DNA from: Xiphophorus maculatus
Lineage: Eukaryota; Chordata; Actinopteri; Cyprinodontiformes; Poeciliidae
Length of the DNA stretch: 64,000 bases
NCBI RefSeq assembly: GCF_002775205.1
Contig: NC_036459.1
Coordinates: 18,584,312 to 18,648,311, forward strand
Reading direction: 5' to 3'
Under the pieces are notes generated by a model, which saw nothing but the letters and a program-made list of their open reading frames with translations, ran no database searches and was not told the DNA's origin. Made by a program: the position numbers and the translations under genes. Every line of letters begins with the position of its first letter. Position 1 is the first letter of the stretch. This document shows positions 26,960-39,000 of the stretch, in pieces.

Positions 26960-27580
26960 TAAGATGTGTTCCACAGAAATTGCCACTGATTTCTGTACTA
27001 GAACAGCACTTCTCTTATAAAATCGCACAAAGTTGAAGTAAACCTTGCGCAACCAGTCGTCCATAAGGTTTACCAGTGACCAGTTGTTACATGACCTCTG
27101 CACATCCTCTATAGTCCAGTTTCCTCTGACACTGCCTGTCAGCCCACAGGCTCTCTACTGGACCCTGTTCTCTGAACAGATACAGTCATGGAAGAAGCTT
27201 GATTTTGTTCCGATTTGATGACAGTCCTCTTGAACAACTCAATGAAGACCCATTACAGATCTCTTGTCTGCCACACACTACATGACTCCCAGGGCTTCTA
27301 GAAAAGAAACAGGCCCCCAGCATGACAGCTCCTCCACCGTGCTCATCAGTGGGCCTGAGCTGTTGCGTACCACTGATTGTTGTCCCTATGTGATATTGTC
27401 AAGTTTCTTGAGAGGAAGCTTCCCCAATGAATGCTTTTCTCATTCATTTCTGAATTCTGACAGGAAATGCAAAAGTAGACTGCTGCACTTAAATGATAGC
27501 AGAAAGTGTACATTAGGAACCTGCGGGTTTGGGCCTAAACTCATGGAAGGACTCACTGATCATCAGTGAAAGGCCAGGCT
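26960..27580. mobile_element. Decayed DNA transposon-like sequence
   Basis: Blocks such as gacccattacagatctcttg and caggcccccagcatgacagctcctccaccgtgct (27310-27343) resemble the degenerate inside of fish Tc1-type elements ('cccagcatgatgctgccaccaccgtgctt'). No usable open frame; the superfamily is not certain. Confidence 0.35.
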
Positions 27581-27700
27581 GGATGAGGTAGTCCCATCAT
27601 CTGACTGTTTATAAAACTCCCATAGGGATGATGAAAAGCTGCCATTCTGTACTCTGGAGCGTTCTTCTAACCGTCCAACAGAACTCTGCAGCCCACTCTC

Positions 27701-30499
27701 CTACTCGCCTCCCTGCTCCAGGACCTCCAGGATGCTGGCCTTTTTGTTCCCTCTGTTTCCAGGCAGCTTGAGGTTCCTCTCTGTGATCTCAGCGACGTCT
27801 TCCTCAGACTCAGACTCAGACGTCTCCTCCTCTTCTTCTGATTCGCTGCCCGACTCGTTCAGCTCCACCACAGCTACATCCTGGACAGACAGGAGCACAT
27901 GATCTTTATCTGAACATTAAAACAATGGAACGTCCACTAATGTCTGCAGAACACCGCTAATCTGACGAGTGATTTGCCTTTGTCAACCATTATGGGGGAA
28001 TTTGTATGTCTGACGTCAATGTTTCCAGGAGTTTCTGATCGTTTTACTAGTTGATAACCCTCTGAAGGAGGTGACTAACCTGACAGGTCTACAGGTGAAG
28101 CTCAGCAAACTAGAATATTGGAAAAGGTTAATTTGTTTCTGCAAATCAAAAAGTGAAGCTTTCTGGCTCACAGAAAACACTGAATGTCTCAGAAAATTCA
28201 ATCATTTTAGATAAATAGCAAAAAAACATCAATAAAAAAATCAATGCAGGTATGTGGGACTACAGAAAGGTATGTCCATCCACTCTACACTATATGAACT
28301 CCATACATGACAGGTACTCTTTTTGCATCTCACATTACTCCTCTTCCTTGCTTACCTTTTATCTTTCCACCTGATTTTCCAAAAAAAGCTAGTCAGAGTT
28401 TACAACAAGAAGGATGGAGCTGTAAACCATAACTAATCCTGGAAGAAAACCTGCAGAACCAGGGACAGTATTTGCTGTTTTACGTCCAAGCTTGATAACA
28501 CTTTATGTGAAGGGACGTGCATACGACTGACATGACACCATCACAAACATGACATAACACCCGTTATGAACATGAAGGAGTCATCAAGGGTCATTAGGTA
28601 AATAGCGATACCTTTAACGCAAAGTTGCATTAAAAGTCAATTAAAAGTGACCTTATTTACCAATGACACAACATAACAGTCAAATATTTATGAAGACTCC
28701 TTCATGTTCATAACACATGTTATGTCATGTTAGTCTTATGCACACCCTGTCAAATAAAATGCTACTCTTAACCTTAAACACTCTTCAGCTGAAGGCTGTA
28801 GCGCACACGTACACACCCCCACCCCCCCACACACACAAATGATCATACTGAGCGACACTCACCATCTCTATGACCCGTTCTGCCTCGTCCACGTTCTGGA
28901 TGTCAAAGTGTCCTTCAGGAGCCTCCTCCAGCTGCTGCTTCAGCTTCTCGTTGGCCTCAGCCATCCGAGGCAGGAAGCTCTGCAGGCGCTCCAGAACTGA
29001 AGGGCAGAAATGGTTTGAATATAAATGTTACGGGCAAACTTAAGGCCAGATGTTACAGGAGGAGGTCTCACCGCTGCTCCTTGGCACCCGCTCCGTCTGC
29101 AGGGATCGGCCCGCTCCGGGCTTCAGGAGGAGCTTCTCACTGAGGCCTGGAGGAAAAACAGCAGCAGGTCAAACAGAGACAGAAGGAAGAAGAGAAAACT
29201 TTTAACATCGCTTTTATCTTTCTTTTTTATGCTATGGTGGAAATGCTGATGTTTTTAGGTACATTTAGGTACTGAGAAATGGAAGCCTGCTGCAGAAAAT
29301 ATCCCCTCATCTCAAATGTCCAAAAGCGATGATTATATGAAGAGATCTTCTTTAGAGGTCTTTGGAGGAAGCATTAGGTTCTAAATGAGCTAAAAAAAAA
29401 ATTATAAAAAATTAACATAAGATGTAGCAATTAATTAATCAAGTCTGATCAGAGATTAAATGATCAATTACTGCGAGATCACAGTTCTTCCTTTTCATGA
29501 CTTGCAACAAAAACAAAGAACTCCCACTGTTTGTGCTCCATAAAATCAGCAGCTGGTAAAAGCCTGATTGGTGCATCTACAGTGGAAGGCAGACGCTGAT
29601 TAATTGGTCAAAAATAATGTGACCACTGTAATAAATGCAGGAGATTTGGCCGTTTGCTGGTCTGAAGAATGCAGAATGTCCAGATGGAAAAACATCAGCA
29701 GTGAACTTAGGGAAGCAACGCTGGCAGCTCATCAAAGTGGGAAGAGTTATGAGCTCATTTCTCAACTGCGGTTTGGACAGATGCAACCCAAGCAGAAAGA
29801 CGTTGCTTTCTACACCAGTCAGTCATTTTACCACTGTCTTCAGTCAGAGGCTTCTTCAAATACACTGCAACACAGACTGCTGCAGGAGGCTCTGTCACAA
29901 CTGTAACCATTTCTCATAACTCTTTTTAGAAAACAACAATAGGTTGAAGAACTACAACATTTTATTTCTAGCCAACGTTTAGCCAGGTTTTACGGAATTA
30001 AACAGGACAAGCTAACTGGACTTATGTTTTCGTGCAGTTTTTCCATGCACGAAAAACATGGAAAAACTGCACGAGTTTCTATTTCTATTATATCTATGAT
30101 AAAAGGACGTTGTCAAAACTATTGCTTCCGCAGTTAGCGCCCACCAAAACATGAGAAAACAACACCTGCTGTTTACTTATAGCCCTTAGATAACGCTGAG
30201 AACAATTTCTTAAAACATGTTTTTAACGCTGTTGACCCTATTCCTGAAAAGGCCGGTACACCGTTAGATTAGCTTCTCACAGTAAACGGTGTTTTACAGA
30301 ATAGAAATATCCTTCATTGTTATTATTCAACATCCAGTAATTCATAAATAGTGAAGAAAACATTCATACCTCCACCGTTTCCACAAGACAGTAAAGACTG
30401 GGAAATAGTTTTCTTCGTGTTTAGGTCCATGTTGGAAGGAGAGTTTAACTCGGCATGTGCAACACATGTAGCTAACACCTGGCTACGATTTCCGGACAT
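27701..30499 (-). CDS. nopchap1: NOPCHAP1, NOP protein chaperone 1 (C12orf45 homologue)
   Basis: Adaptor known in mammals to pass NOP58 to the R2TP/RUVBL1-RUVBL2 chaperone for box C/D snoRNP assembly. Exons in transcript order: 30499-30370, 29146-29072, 28996-28863, 27880-27701 (stop TAG). All junctions are GT-AG and in frame, giving 172 aa; human is 185 aa. Residues 44-68 carry a basic stretch (SEKLLLKPGAGRSLQTERV). 69-113 is the conserved core (VLERLQSFLPRMAEANEKL, then HFDIQNV and ERVIEM). 114-172 is a very acidic Ser/Glu tail ending in a basic NKK. The first ATG (30499) has a moderate context; an ATG at 30430 (Met24, A at -3 and G at +4) is stronger and would give 149 aa. Head to head with slc41a2. 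Confidence 0.92.
29790..29930 (-). repeat. Dispersed repeat copy 3 (nopchap1 intron 1)
   Basis: Inverted copy of the elements at 1640-1770 and 8298-8410, with agaggcttcttcaaat near 29849. Open frames crossing it on the + strand (29604-29919) have no recognisable product. Confidence 0.45.
30031..30073. repeat. Perfect hairpin, 17-bp arms
   Basis: CGTGCAGTTTTTCCATG (30031-30047) is followed after 9 bases by its exact complement (30057-30073), within nopchap1 intron 1. Confidence 0.9.
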
Positions 30500-30505
30500 C
30501 ACCAC

Positions 30506-31500
30506 ACTTATATTTGTTTAGCACCACCTAGTGTTTAGGAAGACTCCTGAAGCTAAAACAAATCTATATTCAAAAATTGATTTCAGAATCTACTTGAAAA
30601 AAAATTAATAAAGCTCTTATTAAGCTTCTTCACATTTAGATCAATTGTAATATTTGTCGGTTTGTTTGTTTTTCTCTTAACAACGTGCACTACGTCTTTT
30701 CCCTGCCGTACTACAAGCTTAAAGAGCTGTGTGGCACTTTTTGTTTGGTCTGGCTAAGAGAGACTGTATGGTAAGAGGTATGACTCTGATCTTTTTTTAC
30801 TTCACATATTATTGTAGTTCTTTATCTTTAAATGGCAAGCTTAAGATTCTTCCAGAGTAAAAGTTTGAGAAATTGTATGTTTTAAATAATCTCTGTGCAG
30901 TGTAGCATTAACTTGTTTAGCTTTGACAGGTCAGGCATTGTGAAACTGAAATAAAAAGAAAAGAAACAGAATGATACTAAAGCATCATATTGGAAGAAGT
31001 TAAAAATCTTATATAAACTGTAGTCACCCACCTGGTAAATTTGCACATAACAAACGAGCAATAAAATTTTTTTATATAGCATAACTGACAGCTAAATTAA
31101 AAAAGAGTTTCTACAAAGAAACAGTGTAGCTGAGCATATTTATGTTAACTGGACAATCATAAAAAAGTTTTTCTTTTTTTGCATTTTTAAAAAACTTGTT
31201 TAGTACTCTATTATCACCTCATCTATCTACATATCCATCAGCACTGCAAACAAGACAGATAGAGCTAATCCTTGACGTCGCCTACTCCCTACCTCACTGC
31301 TGTCGTTGTGAAGTTTATGTACCTTGTAAACACGCTTAACGTAGCTTCTGCGACCAGTTCCGTCATTTTCAAATGGAGTCTCCATCGTTTTTCATTGACG
31401 ATCTTTGTTGGCATTTTTTTCCTCTGACGCGGCTGGCTGGTTGGCTGTCACGTAAAACTGGCATCTCTCCTCCGGGTCGAAAATCCTTTCTGACGAACAG
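30506..31500. promoter_or_regulatory. Shared upstream region of nopchap1 (-) and slc41a2 (+)
   Basis: The two genes start about 0.9 kb apart in opposite directions. A putative slc41a2 non-coding exon ends at 31500 (gaacag before gtaatt). The 31270-31500 stretch is richer in CpG than its surroundings (cttgacgtcgcc at 31273, ctgacgcggctgg, ccgggtcg). No TATA box was found for either gene. Exact start sites are not visible in sequence. Confidence 0.4.
31370..31500 (+). other. slc41a2: Putative slc41a2 5' non-coding exon
   Basis: Ends in aacag before gtaatt. The next acceptor is ccctccag at 32922, which opens exon 2 (32923). The 5' limit is unknown. No ORF joins in frame to the start at 33059. 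Confidence 0.4.
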
Positions 31501-32922
31501 GTAATTCCTTGGAGAAGAAGAAAAACTAACAAAACTGTAGATATTGGAATATTTTATTGATATTTTGTCGGGACAAGTTTTGTGAAGCAGCTTAGTGGTT
31601 CACGCGGAAGGTGTCGCGAGCAGCTTCCCAACTGTTTTCATTCCTGCACAGCTAGCTTACAGCTTCCGAAGATGTTTGGCTAATATAGACCACAGCTGGC
31701 AGCTTTTATCCACCCTTTTTAAAGGAAAGTTGCTACTAACGTGGTCAACTGAAACTAATGGATGATTTAGAGGCACTTCCGACGGCTATAACTGGTTATT
31801 TCCTTTGTCATTATTGATAAGTTAATTGTCAAAAAAAAAAAATCCATAAGGCTATTTATAATAGAAGGACACAGTCTAACTAAAGGAGTAGTGTTAGTTT
31901 TTGGTTTTTGGTGTTTCCCGTGCTCTCTGAAATCCTTTGTAGAAGTTAAAGAGGAAGTCTTAAATAAGATGCAACAAAGTGTCTGCTATTTATCTGATAA
32001 AACAGCATTTCCTGCTCATAGTCATATCCCTTGAACTTTAACCTTTATTTAAGCTTCTGCGCAGCATAATAAAGCAGCACTGGGAGGCGGAAGCATAAGG
32101 ATTCATGGTTTTCCAGCTGCAGCTCAGACTGATTTTAGGACATCAGTGAATATCAACCTTCCAATTCTTTCTTTCAACTCTGCCCGTCAGTTTGGGTTCA
32201 TGACAATTTCTCCATAGATTTAAAGTTGTGCCATTTTTCCCCTCCCATTTCCGTAAGTAACCTTTAACGGGAGTTGGTTATACTGAATTGTATTATTTAA
32301 GGTTATGAAATTAATACGCATATCACACTTTTCAGATTATTATTATTTTTTTGCTAAAAAAATAGTTTGAAACTATATCATTTTTAATTCCCTTCATGAT
32401 TATTTGCTACTTTTTGTTGATTTCTTACATAAAATTCAAATAAAATGCATTGATGCTTGTAGTTCTAATTTAATAACATACTTTTGCAGGCACTGCATAG
32501 TCCAGCACCTACTGTAGTTTTAAAAGTGATTGAAAGTTCCTCAGATTCCTTAATAATTCACTGAAACATCGTTGCGGTCTTGATGTTGCGTTGCTCATTA
32601 TAATATATATTTAGTTTTTATTTACAGTAACATTTCACTCAGTGTTTACATATCAGAAAAAAATTTTTAAAAGGAGATAAACATCAGTTTTAGAGGAACA
32701 ACAATATATGACACATTAAACCATGTCATCAGTTACTGAAGAAAACTAAGTGAACCTGCATCCTTCCATTACCTGTTATTCTATAGGAATCAGGGGCAGA
32801 GGTAGCAGCAGTATTAACTGTGTTAGTCAGTGACCAACAGTAAGTGTGAGCAGGAGGTTTTTATTGTACTCTGGTTATTTTGCTCATGTTTGACATTTGC
32901 CTGTTCTCCTGTTTCCCTCCAG

Positions 32923-33058
32923 TGATGCCTTCCAGAAGCCAGTATTAACAAGGCCACTCCCCGTTAGCCTGCGTGAACCTCTGTGTCGTCGTTGTGCTGA
33001 GTCCGCCGTCAGTCTGGATGAGAAGAGATGAGCCTCTGCGGTCCTAGAAGCCGTCACC
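32923..33058 (+). promoter_or_regulatory. slc41a2 leader with three upstream ORFs
   Basis: uORF1 32925-32948 (7 codons), uORF2 33018-33047 (9 codons) and uORF3 33028-33108 (26 codons). uORF3 overlaps the main start at 33059 in another frame. The main ATG has an ideal caccATGa context. Such leaders usually lower or condition translation. Splicing into this exon from upstream is assumed. Confidence 0.5.
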
Positions 33059-36000
33059 ATGAGCATGAAGAACCTGGGCGGAGCCTTGGGGGACTCACTA
33101 GGCTCTAGCCTGGCGGTGCGGATGAGTGGGGCGGCTGGCGGATGGAGCGCTCTCTCCCTGAAACCCGTGGCCCCGGTGCGCATCGGCTCCATTTTTCAGA
33201 CCATGGTTCCCACTGGCTACACCAAGCTGCAGGAGGATCGATTAGCCATGGTGGACCTGGGGGCGAAACCCGAGGCCGGCTCGCTGCAGAACGGCTACAG
33301 ACAGGAGGCGACTCACATGGAGGGCCGGCGGATCGTGGAGCGGGCCTCCCGCTCCTCCATAACTCTGTCGGACTGTGGAGAAGGGGGCTGCGCTGAGACA
33401 GAGCCCATGCTGGCAGAGTGGAGACTCTCCGGGGACGACGCCAGTGACAAGGAGGTAGAGGAGGATACGGTAGAGGCGCCGGGGGAAGAGGGGTCCAATA
33501 TGCCCAAGGAGTCGCCGCTGGCCATGGCTTTGCAGATACTGGTGCCTTTTCTCTTGGCTGGCTTTGGAACAGTGTCAGCTGGAATGGTGCTGGATATTGT
33601 TCAGGTAAGCTGGTGTGAAACCAGTAAAGATCCCATCTGAACCGACTGGGATTAAAGGCTCATCTATGGTTATTAAATAACGTCTGGCTGTGGAGCTGAT
33701 GTTCAGCTGCATTAACTCTGCATTGTGAAGGCCCTGCAGTCATCACTGGAGTAAACTCTGCTTTGAGCACGGAGCAGAAAGGATACATTATTTTAAAAAG
33801 AGGTTCTGAAAAGTGTGGCATGCTTTTATATTCATCACCCTTTATTTTGAAAATCCCCAAAGTGCAAAAAAGGAAATCATAAATCTCCTAATTAGTAAAA
33901 AGTCTGTCTGTAGGTGATTTAATCTCATTATTAATGCAGATAATCTGTTTGTGTTTTTGTCTTGTTTTGTGTGATTTAAATCACTGATTTTGTGGCTCTT
34001 CTCCAGGAATTTTTGCAAGGATGTTTTTGATATTTTTCCTTCGTAAACTGCTGTCAGGTTTATTTGTGCAGCATATTTCATCAGCAAGGCAGTTCAGAGT
34101 TCTTTGCTCTACAAAAACATAATGCAGTAACCAATTTTGAAACATCAATAAACGTTATATTTTGTCAAATGCCATCATCAAAATCATCAAATATATTAAT
34201 TTTAATTATTATGAATCAAAGACAGCTTTTAGCCTTTATTGATGTAAAGGAACTCAGTGTTTCAGCAGTTTTTCAGTTTTCTGGAAGTTTGATCCAGATT
34301 ACAGGAGCTTTTCCATGTTCCAAATACCTAGATATAGAAGAAAATGATAAGTTAGAAAAAAGAAGACCGATTGGACACTCAAGCATATTTATTGTATCAT
34401 GGACTATAACTTGAAGTAGAATTCAGAAACACTGCCACCTGAAAGTGGGAGGTAGCAGTCACTTAATTGTGAGTTTATTGCAGAAAAATTTGCAATAAAC
34501 TCACAACTGTATGAGGGATCTGTTTATTAAAAAAAAAAAATTGCACCAATTTCTGCAACCCCCCCCCAAAAAAAAAAAACCAAAAACAAAACTGTAGTGA
34601 CTGATTAGAGAACAAACAGCATGAGGAAGATGAAGGAACCAGACGAGCAGATTTCTGGTCGCCACAGAGCAGGTTCTGGTAGATTTGGTTTACTGTATCT
34701 GTGTTAGTTTTGTGTTCTTGTAGTTTTCTGATCCTCTTTGAAATTTGATTTAAAGCCCAATTGGGAAACAGAACTGTTTTAAATGGCAGCGTATTTATTA
34801 GAGAATGCTTCAAGAGACAAGAAAAAAGAGACAAGAGAATGCTTCGATGTAACCTGGATCATCATGTTGAGCCCTCCTTTACCCTGGCGGGTTTAGCTGA
34901 GCGGACCGGATCGGTCACGGTCACTACAGCTGATAAAGAAATACAGAAACAAACAAACAAAAAAAGAATCTGTCCAAGAGATTGTTTGACCAATATCTAA
35001 ACTTTCTCTGCTCTACTATCAGTTCTCTGTTTTCTAAGTTTTCCAGGTCGGTGTAGCTGATCTCTTTGTTGACTCAACAGGGAGAGTTGTGGACTCTTAT
35101 CTGAATGTCACCAAGGCTTTTATCTTTAAATGTCAAATTAGGTTGCGTGATAAGAGGTCAGATGTTGTTTCCAATGTGTCCGCAGCACTGGGAGGCCTTC
35201 CGGTTCATCACAGAGATCTTCATCCTGGTTCCTGCTCTGCTGGGCCTGAAGGGGAACCTGGAGATGACTCTGGCCTCCAGGCTGTCCACAGCTGTGAGTC
35301 CCTCCATAAGCTCATTTTGTATTTCTTTCTCTATGATGCAAATGCTACTGTCAGAATGTGCTGGTTGGATAATCTTCAGAAAAAAAATACCACAGCATCA
35401 TGGTACTGGCAGGAACCAGTATTCAAACAAAGCTGTTCAACAAGATCTGCTTGTTGTTCACAGCAGCCTTCCAACATTATCATTTCTTGGCATTCCTTTA
35501 GTTTCCACGGTGTGGCTGTTTTCAGCTGGCAGAATCACAAAAGGATTCTATGAGTCAGCTGACCACAGTGTGCAGTTTTTGAGCATTTTAATACTTTGTA
35601 TGACTTGATACCAGTACTAGGTATGAGTATTTATTGTCTCAATTATCATTACACACTGATAGATAGGAGTAGGAACTGGGGACGTGAGGGGGGGAGACAC
35701 GTCCCACCCAATATGGGAGACAAAAATAAAAAAAATTACACTGTAGAGGAAAACAAATTACTTGGAAATATTTTAATTCACATGCTTTTATTTTGAAAGT
35801 GCAATACAGCTTCATATCAGTTCAAAACTCTTGATTGATATCACCTGCACACAAGTAGGTACTGTGACCCGCAGACACATTTACCAAAAAATGGATGCAA
35901 AGTAATTTTAAATAGTTTATCTTCACTTTTAGCATTTTTGCAATAATATCACAAAATATCATGGTTAAAGTTAAATTCCACCCACGTTTAAAGGTCACCT

Positions 36001-39000
36001 GTGCCTAATGGCAATCAGCTTGCTGAAGATCCTACTCTCTAGTTCTGTGATCAGTTTGTGCCATTTTTCACCACTTTGGTTAAGATTAGTTCATGTGAGA
36101 GTCAAGCTGCTGGAACATCTGTAAAACCTGGAGGAGAACCGTTCTGATCCTAACATCCTTCTGGAAGGATCAGGTTGGAACACACTTCCTGTTCTGTTCA
36201 CATGGAGGTAGAGAGGTATTTTAAGCCGTTGGTTTTTTCACTTCTCAATCTGAACAGAGCTGGAAGCTGAATAAAGAAAAGACAGAGCAGAACTGGGTCT
36301 TTGTTGGGGTTCCAGTTGCTGGGCCCCTCCCTCTTTGGCCCCCAGCTCCCTGCATGGAGGAGCTCCAACTTCACAGCACTGTGTCAACAACAAGCAGAGT
36401 TCAGTCAGATCAAATACCCTCTGCAGCTCCTCTAAAAGCACATTTAACCCCTTCTGGTCATGCTGATAAGGACAATTTCAGCATTGCACTACTGTTTATT
36501 ATCTCTCTATCACTCTGTAGGTAAATGTAGGGAAGATGGACTCTCCCATAGAGAAGTGGAACCTAATCATCGGCAACCTGGCACTGAAGCAGGTAATCAC
36601 CCAGCCGGCTTCCATCCAGCACCTTGTAAAAGTATTAGCACCCAGTACATGTTCACAGTTTAACTTTGGGATTATCATTGGGATTTTATGCGTTAAGCAA
36701 ACACAAAAAGGCTCATGGTTTTTAAATTTTTCAGTTTTTTTTGTTTTTTTGGGGGGAAGGGTGGTTCTGTGATGCTGTTTGTTCTCCATCCATATTTGAA
36801 ATTATGAGACATTTTTGTTCGAGCTGCATCTTTAAAATGATGTTCAAACCAGCAGGCATACAAAATAAAATTCACATTAAAAAAAATACAAAAATAATTT
36901 ATGCATTTAAAAGAAATTATGTGAAATAATAATAAAAAAACCCATTATAAACATCCTTCAAGGCATTAAGGCATGGTCAGTTTGGTGCTAACACAAAGGC
37001 AACATTCAGGCTTCGGTGGATGGATTACTTTGGGTGAGCCTTCACAGAATATTTTTTTTAAAACAATGAATTATGTAAAAACGATGAGCTACTTTGTTGG
37101 TCCATTGTATAAAATCCCAATAAAATACTCTGAAGATTGTTACAGCAACGTGAGAAACCGTGTAAAACAATTGAAGAGGTATCTTGCTCTACTTCTATAA
37201 TTGCAGGTTTTATTATCCTCATCAGTCAATGAAATTCTTGGTTTCTTCATATTCACATTTAAGGATATTTTAACACAATAAGCTGTAAATAAGGTTGGAA
37301 GAAAAACTTCGGTCTTTACTGTGATGTAATTTATTGTAGAGGAATGAGGCCTGGGCTGTTTTGAGGCTTTTTTACCTTCTCATGAGCTGCAGCTGACAGT
37401 AGGTGATGATGAGTTTTCATGTGACTGCTGCTGATCATCCACCCACACACAGGAACACACAGCTACGTCACCGCAGGATGACGGGCTGTTTGTGTACCTC
37501 GTTGTGGAATAACATCAGAAATGACTGTGGCAGATTATACTCAGATGTAATGCTGTGCTTCTTCAACATGTCGACTTGTCTTTTTTAAATTTTTTTATTT
37601 ATTTTAACAATCAACTGAAACCCCTGTGTGTGTTTCCAGGTCCAGGCCACAGTGGTGGGGTTCCTGGCAGCTGTAGCAGCCGTCGTGCTCGGTTGGATCC
37701 CAGAGGGGAAGTTTCAGATGAGCCATGCTGTTTTGCTCTGCTCAAGCAGCGTGGCCACGGCCTTCATAGCCTCCCTGCTGCAAGGTAAACACTCTTATCA
37801 TAAACTGTCACAACTGGAGCTCAGCACCACTTCTTCCTTAAAAAATACTCTCCTCTCTGTGGATATAATTTGCTACCAACATTTCAGGGTTAGTTTTTCT
37901 TTACTCAGGAGAAAAAACTTTGTTTTTTTCTCTTTTGTTCTTTTTTCCCCACTTGTCTTTCTTTTTCTTCCTCTTTTTTTGCTTTTTCACCTTTTTTATT
38001 TCTACTTTTTTGCTTTTAATTTTTTTCCTCTTTTCCTCCTATTTTTCTCTCCACTTATTTTTCCCCATTTTGTTATTCTTTTCATTCCCCTTTTCCTTTT
38101 TTTTGATTTTTTACTTTTCTTTGAAATGCTTTGGGGTTTCATCTTTATCCATTGGGAAACTGAAATGTTTACTTGTTAAAAAACAATCTCCCTCCCCGAA
38201 GATCAAGTTTCCTCTTCCAAGCCCCTCTGGAAGTTCCTGTTAATTTAACTTCATTTCTTAATTTGACTTAATTTCTCCCCTTATTCTATATGGCTGCAGC
38301 AAACATTTCCACCCTATTTGACACTTCTCCAGTGACTCCCTATATTTTCTTCCTCCATAATGATCAGCTTAAAGTCATGTTAGTAATGACCACTGCTAAA
38401 GTTCCCTGCCATTTTCTCATTGTGTTTAGGTATCCTCATGGTCGGGGTAATTGTGGGGTCGAAAAAGACCGGCATCAACCCGGACAACGTAGCCACACCC
38501 ATCGCTGCCAGTTTTGGTGACCTCATAACTCTGGCCATCCTGGCCTGGATAAGCCAAGGCCTCTACAAATGTCTGGGTCTGTAGCTAACTACTGTGTTTA
38601 TGAAGCTTTCACAGCCACAGTCAAAATTACATGACTATTAGCAGGGAGCAGCTGTGTTTTCCTTTAAAAGTCTAATGGTTGGAAACTAATAGTTTAATTT
38701 GTCAGTTTAGTTTGTTTATGAGTCCTGTCTGTATTTTAGTCAGCTTTTAAATGAGATAATATGCAGCTTTCCCACTGATCCATGCAGGCTTCAGAAGTCT
38801 TTGACAAGCTATTAAATAAAACAATTCCAGGTGATTTCAGAGAATAGTTAAATACTCCACCCATCCTCATTAGGATCGACATTTTTATTCATGTAAATTT
38901 GTTTGTGGTTGTATAAACACCAATTACTCCCACACCAATGGTGTAATGATGCATCCAGCTCACGAAACAAGACAATACATGATGGCGGTTTCATCAGACG

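Noticed and set aside
35089..35608. Open frames of 154 and 167 codons
   Set aside because: They contain slc41a2 coding exon 2 (35186-35293) but continue into the intron past a good GT donor.
37628..38243. Open frames of 183 and 107 codons rich in Phe and Leu
   Set aside because: Coding exon 4 of slc41a2 reads into its intron, then through the pyrimidine tract. The membrane-like look comes from TTT/CTT codons.
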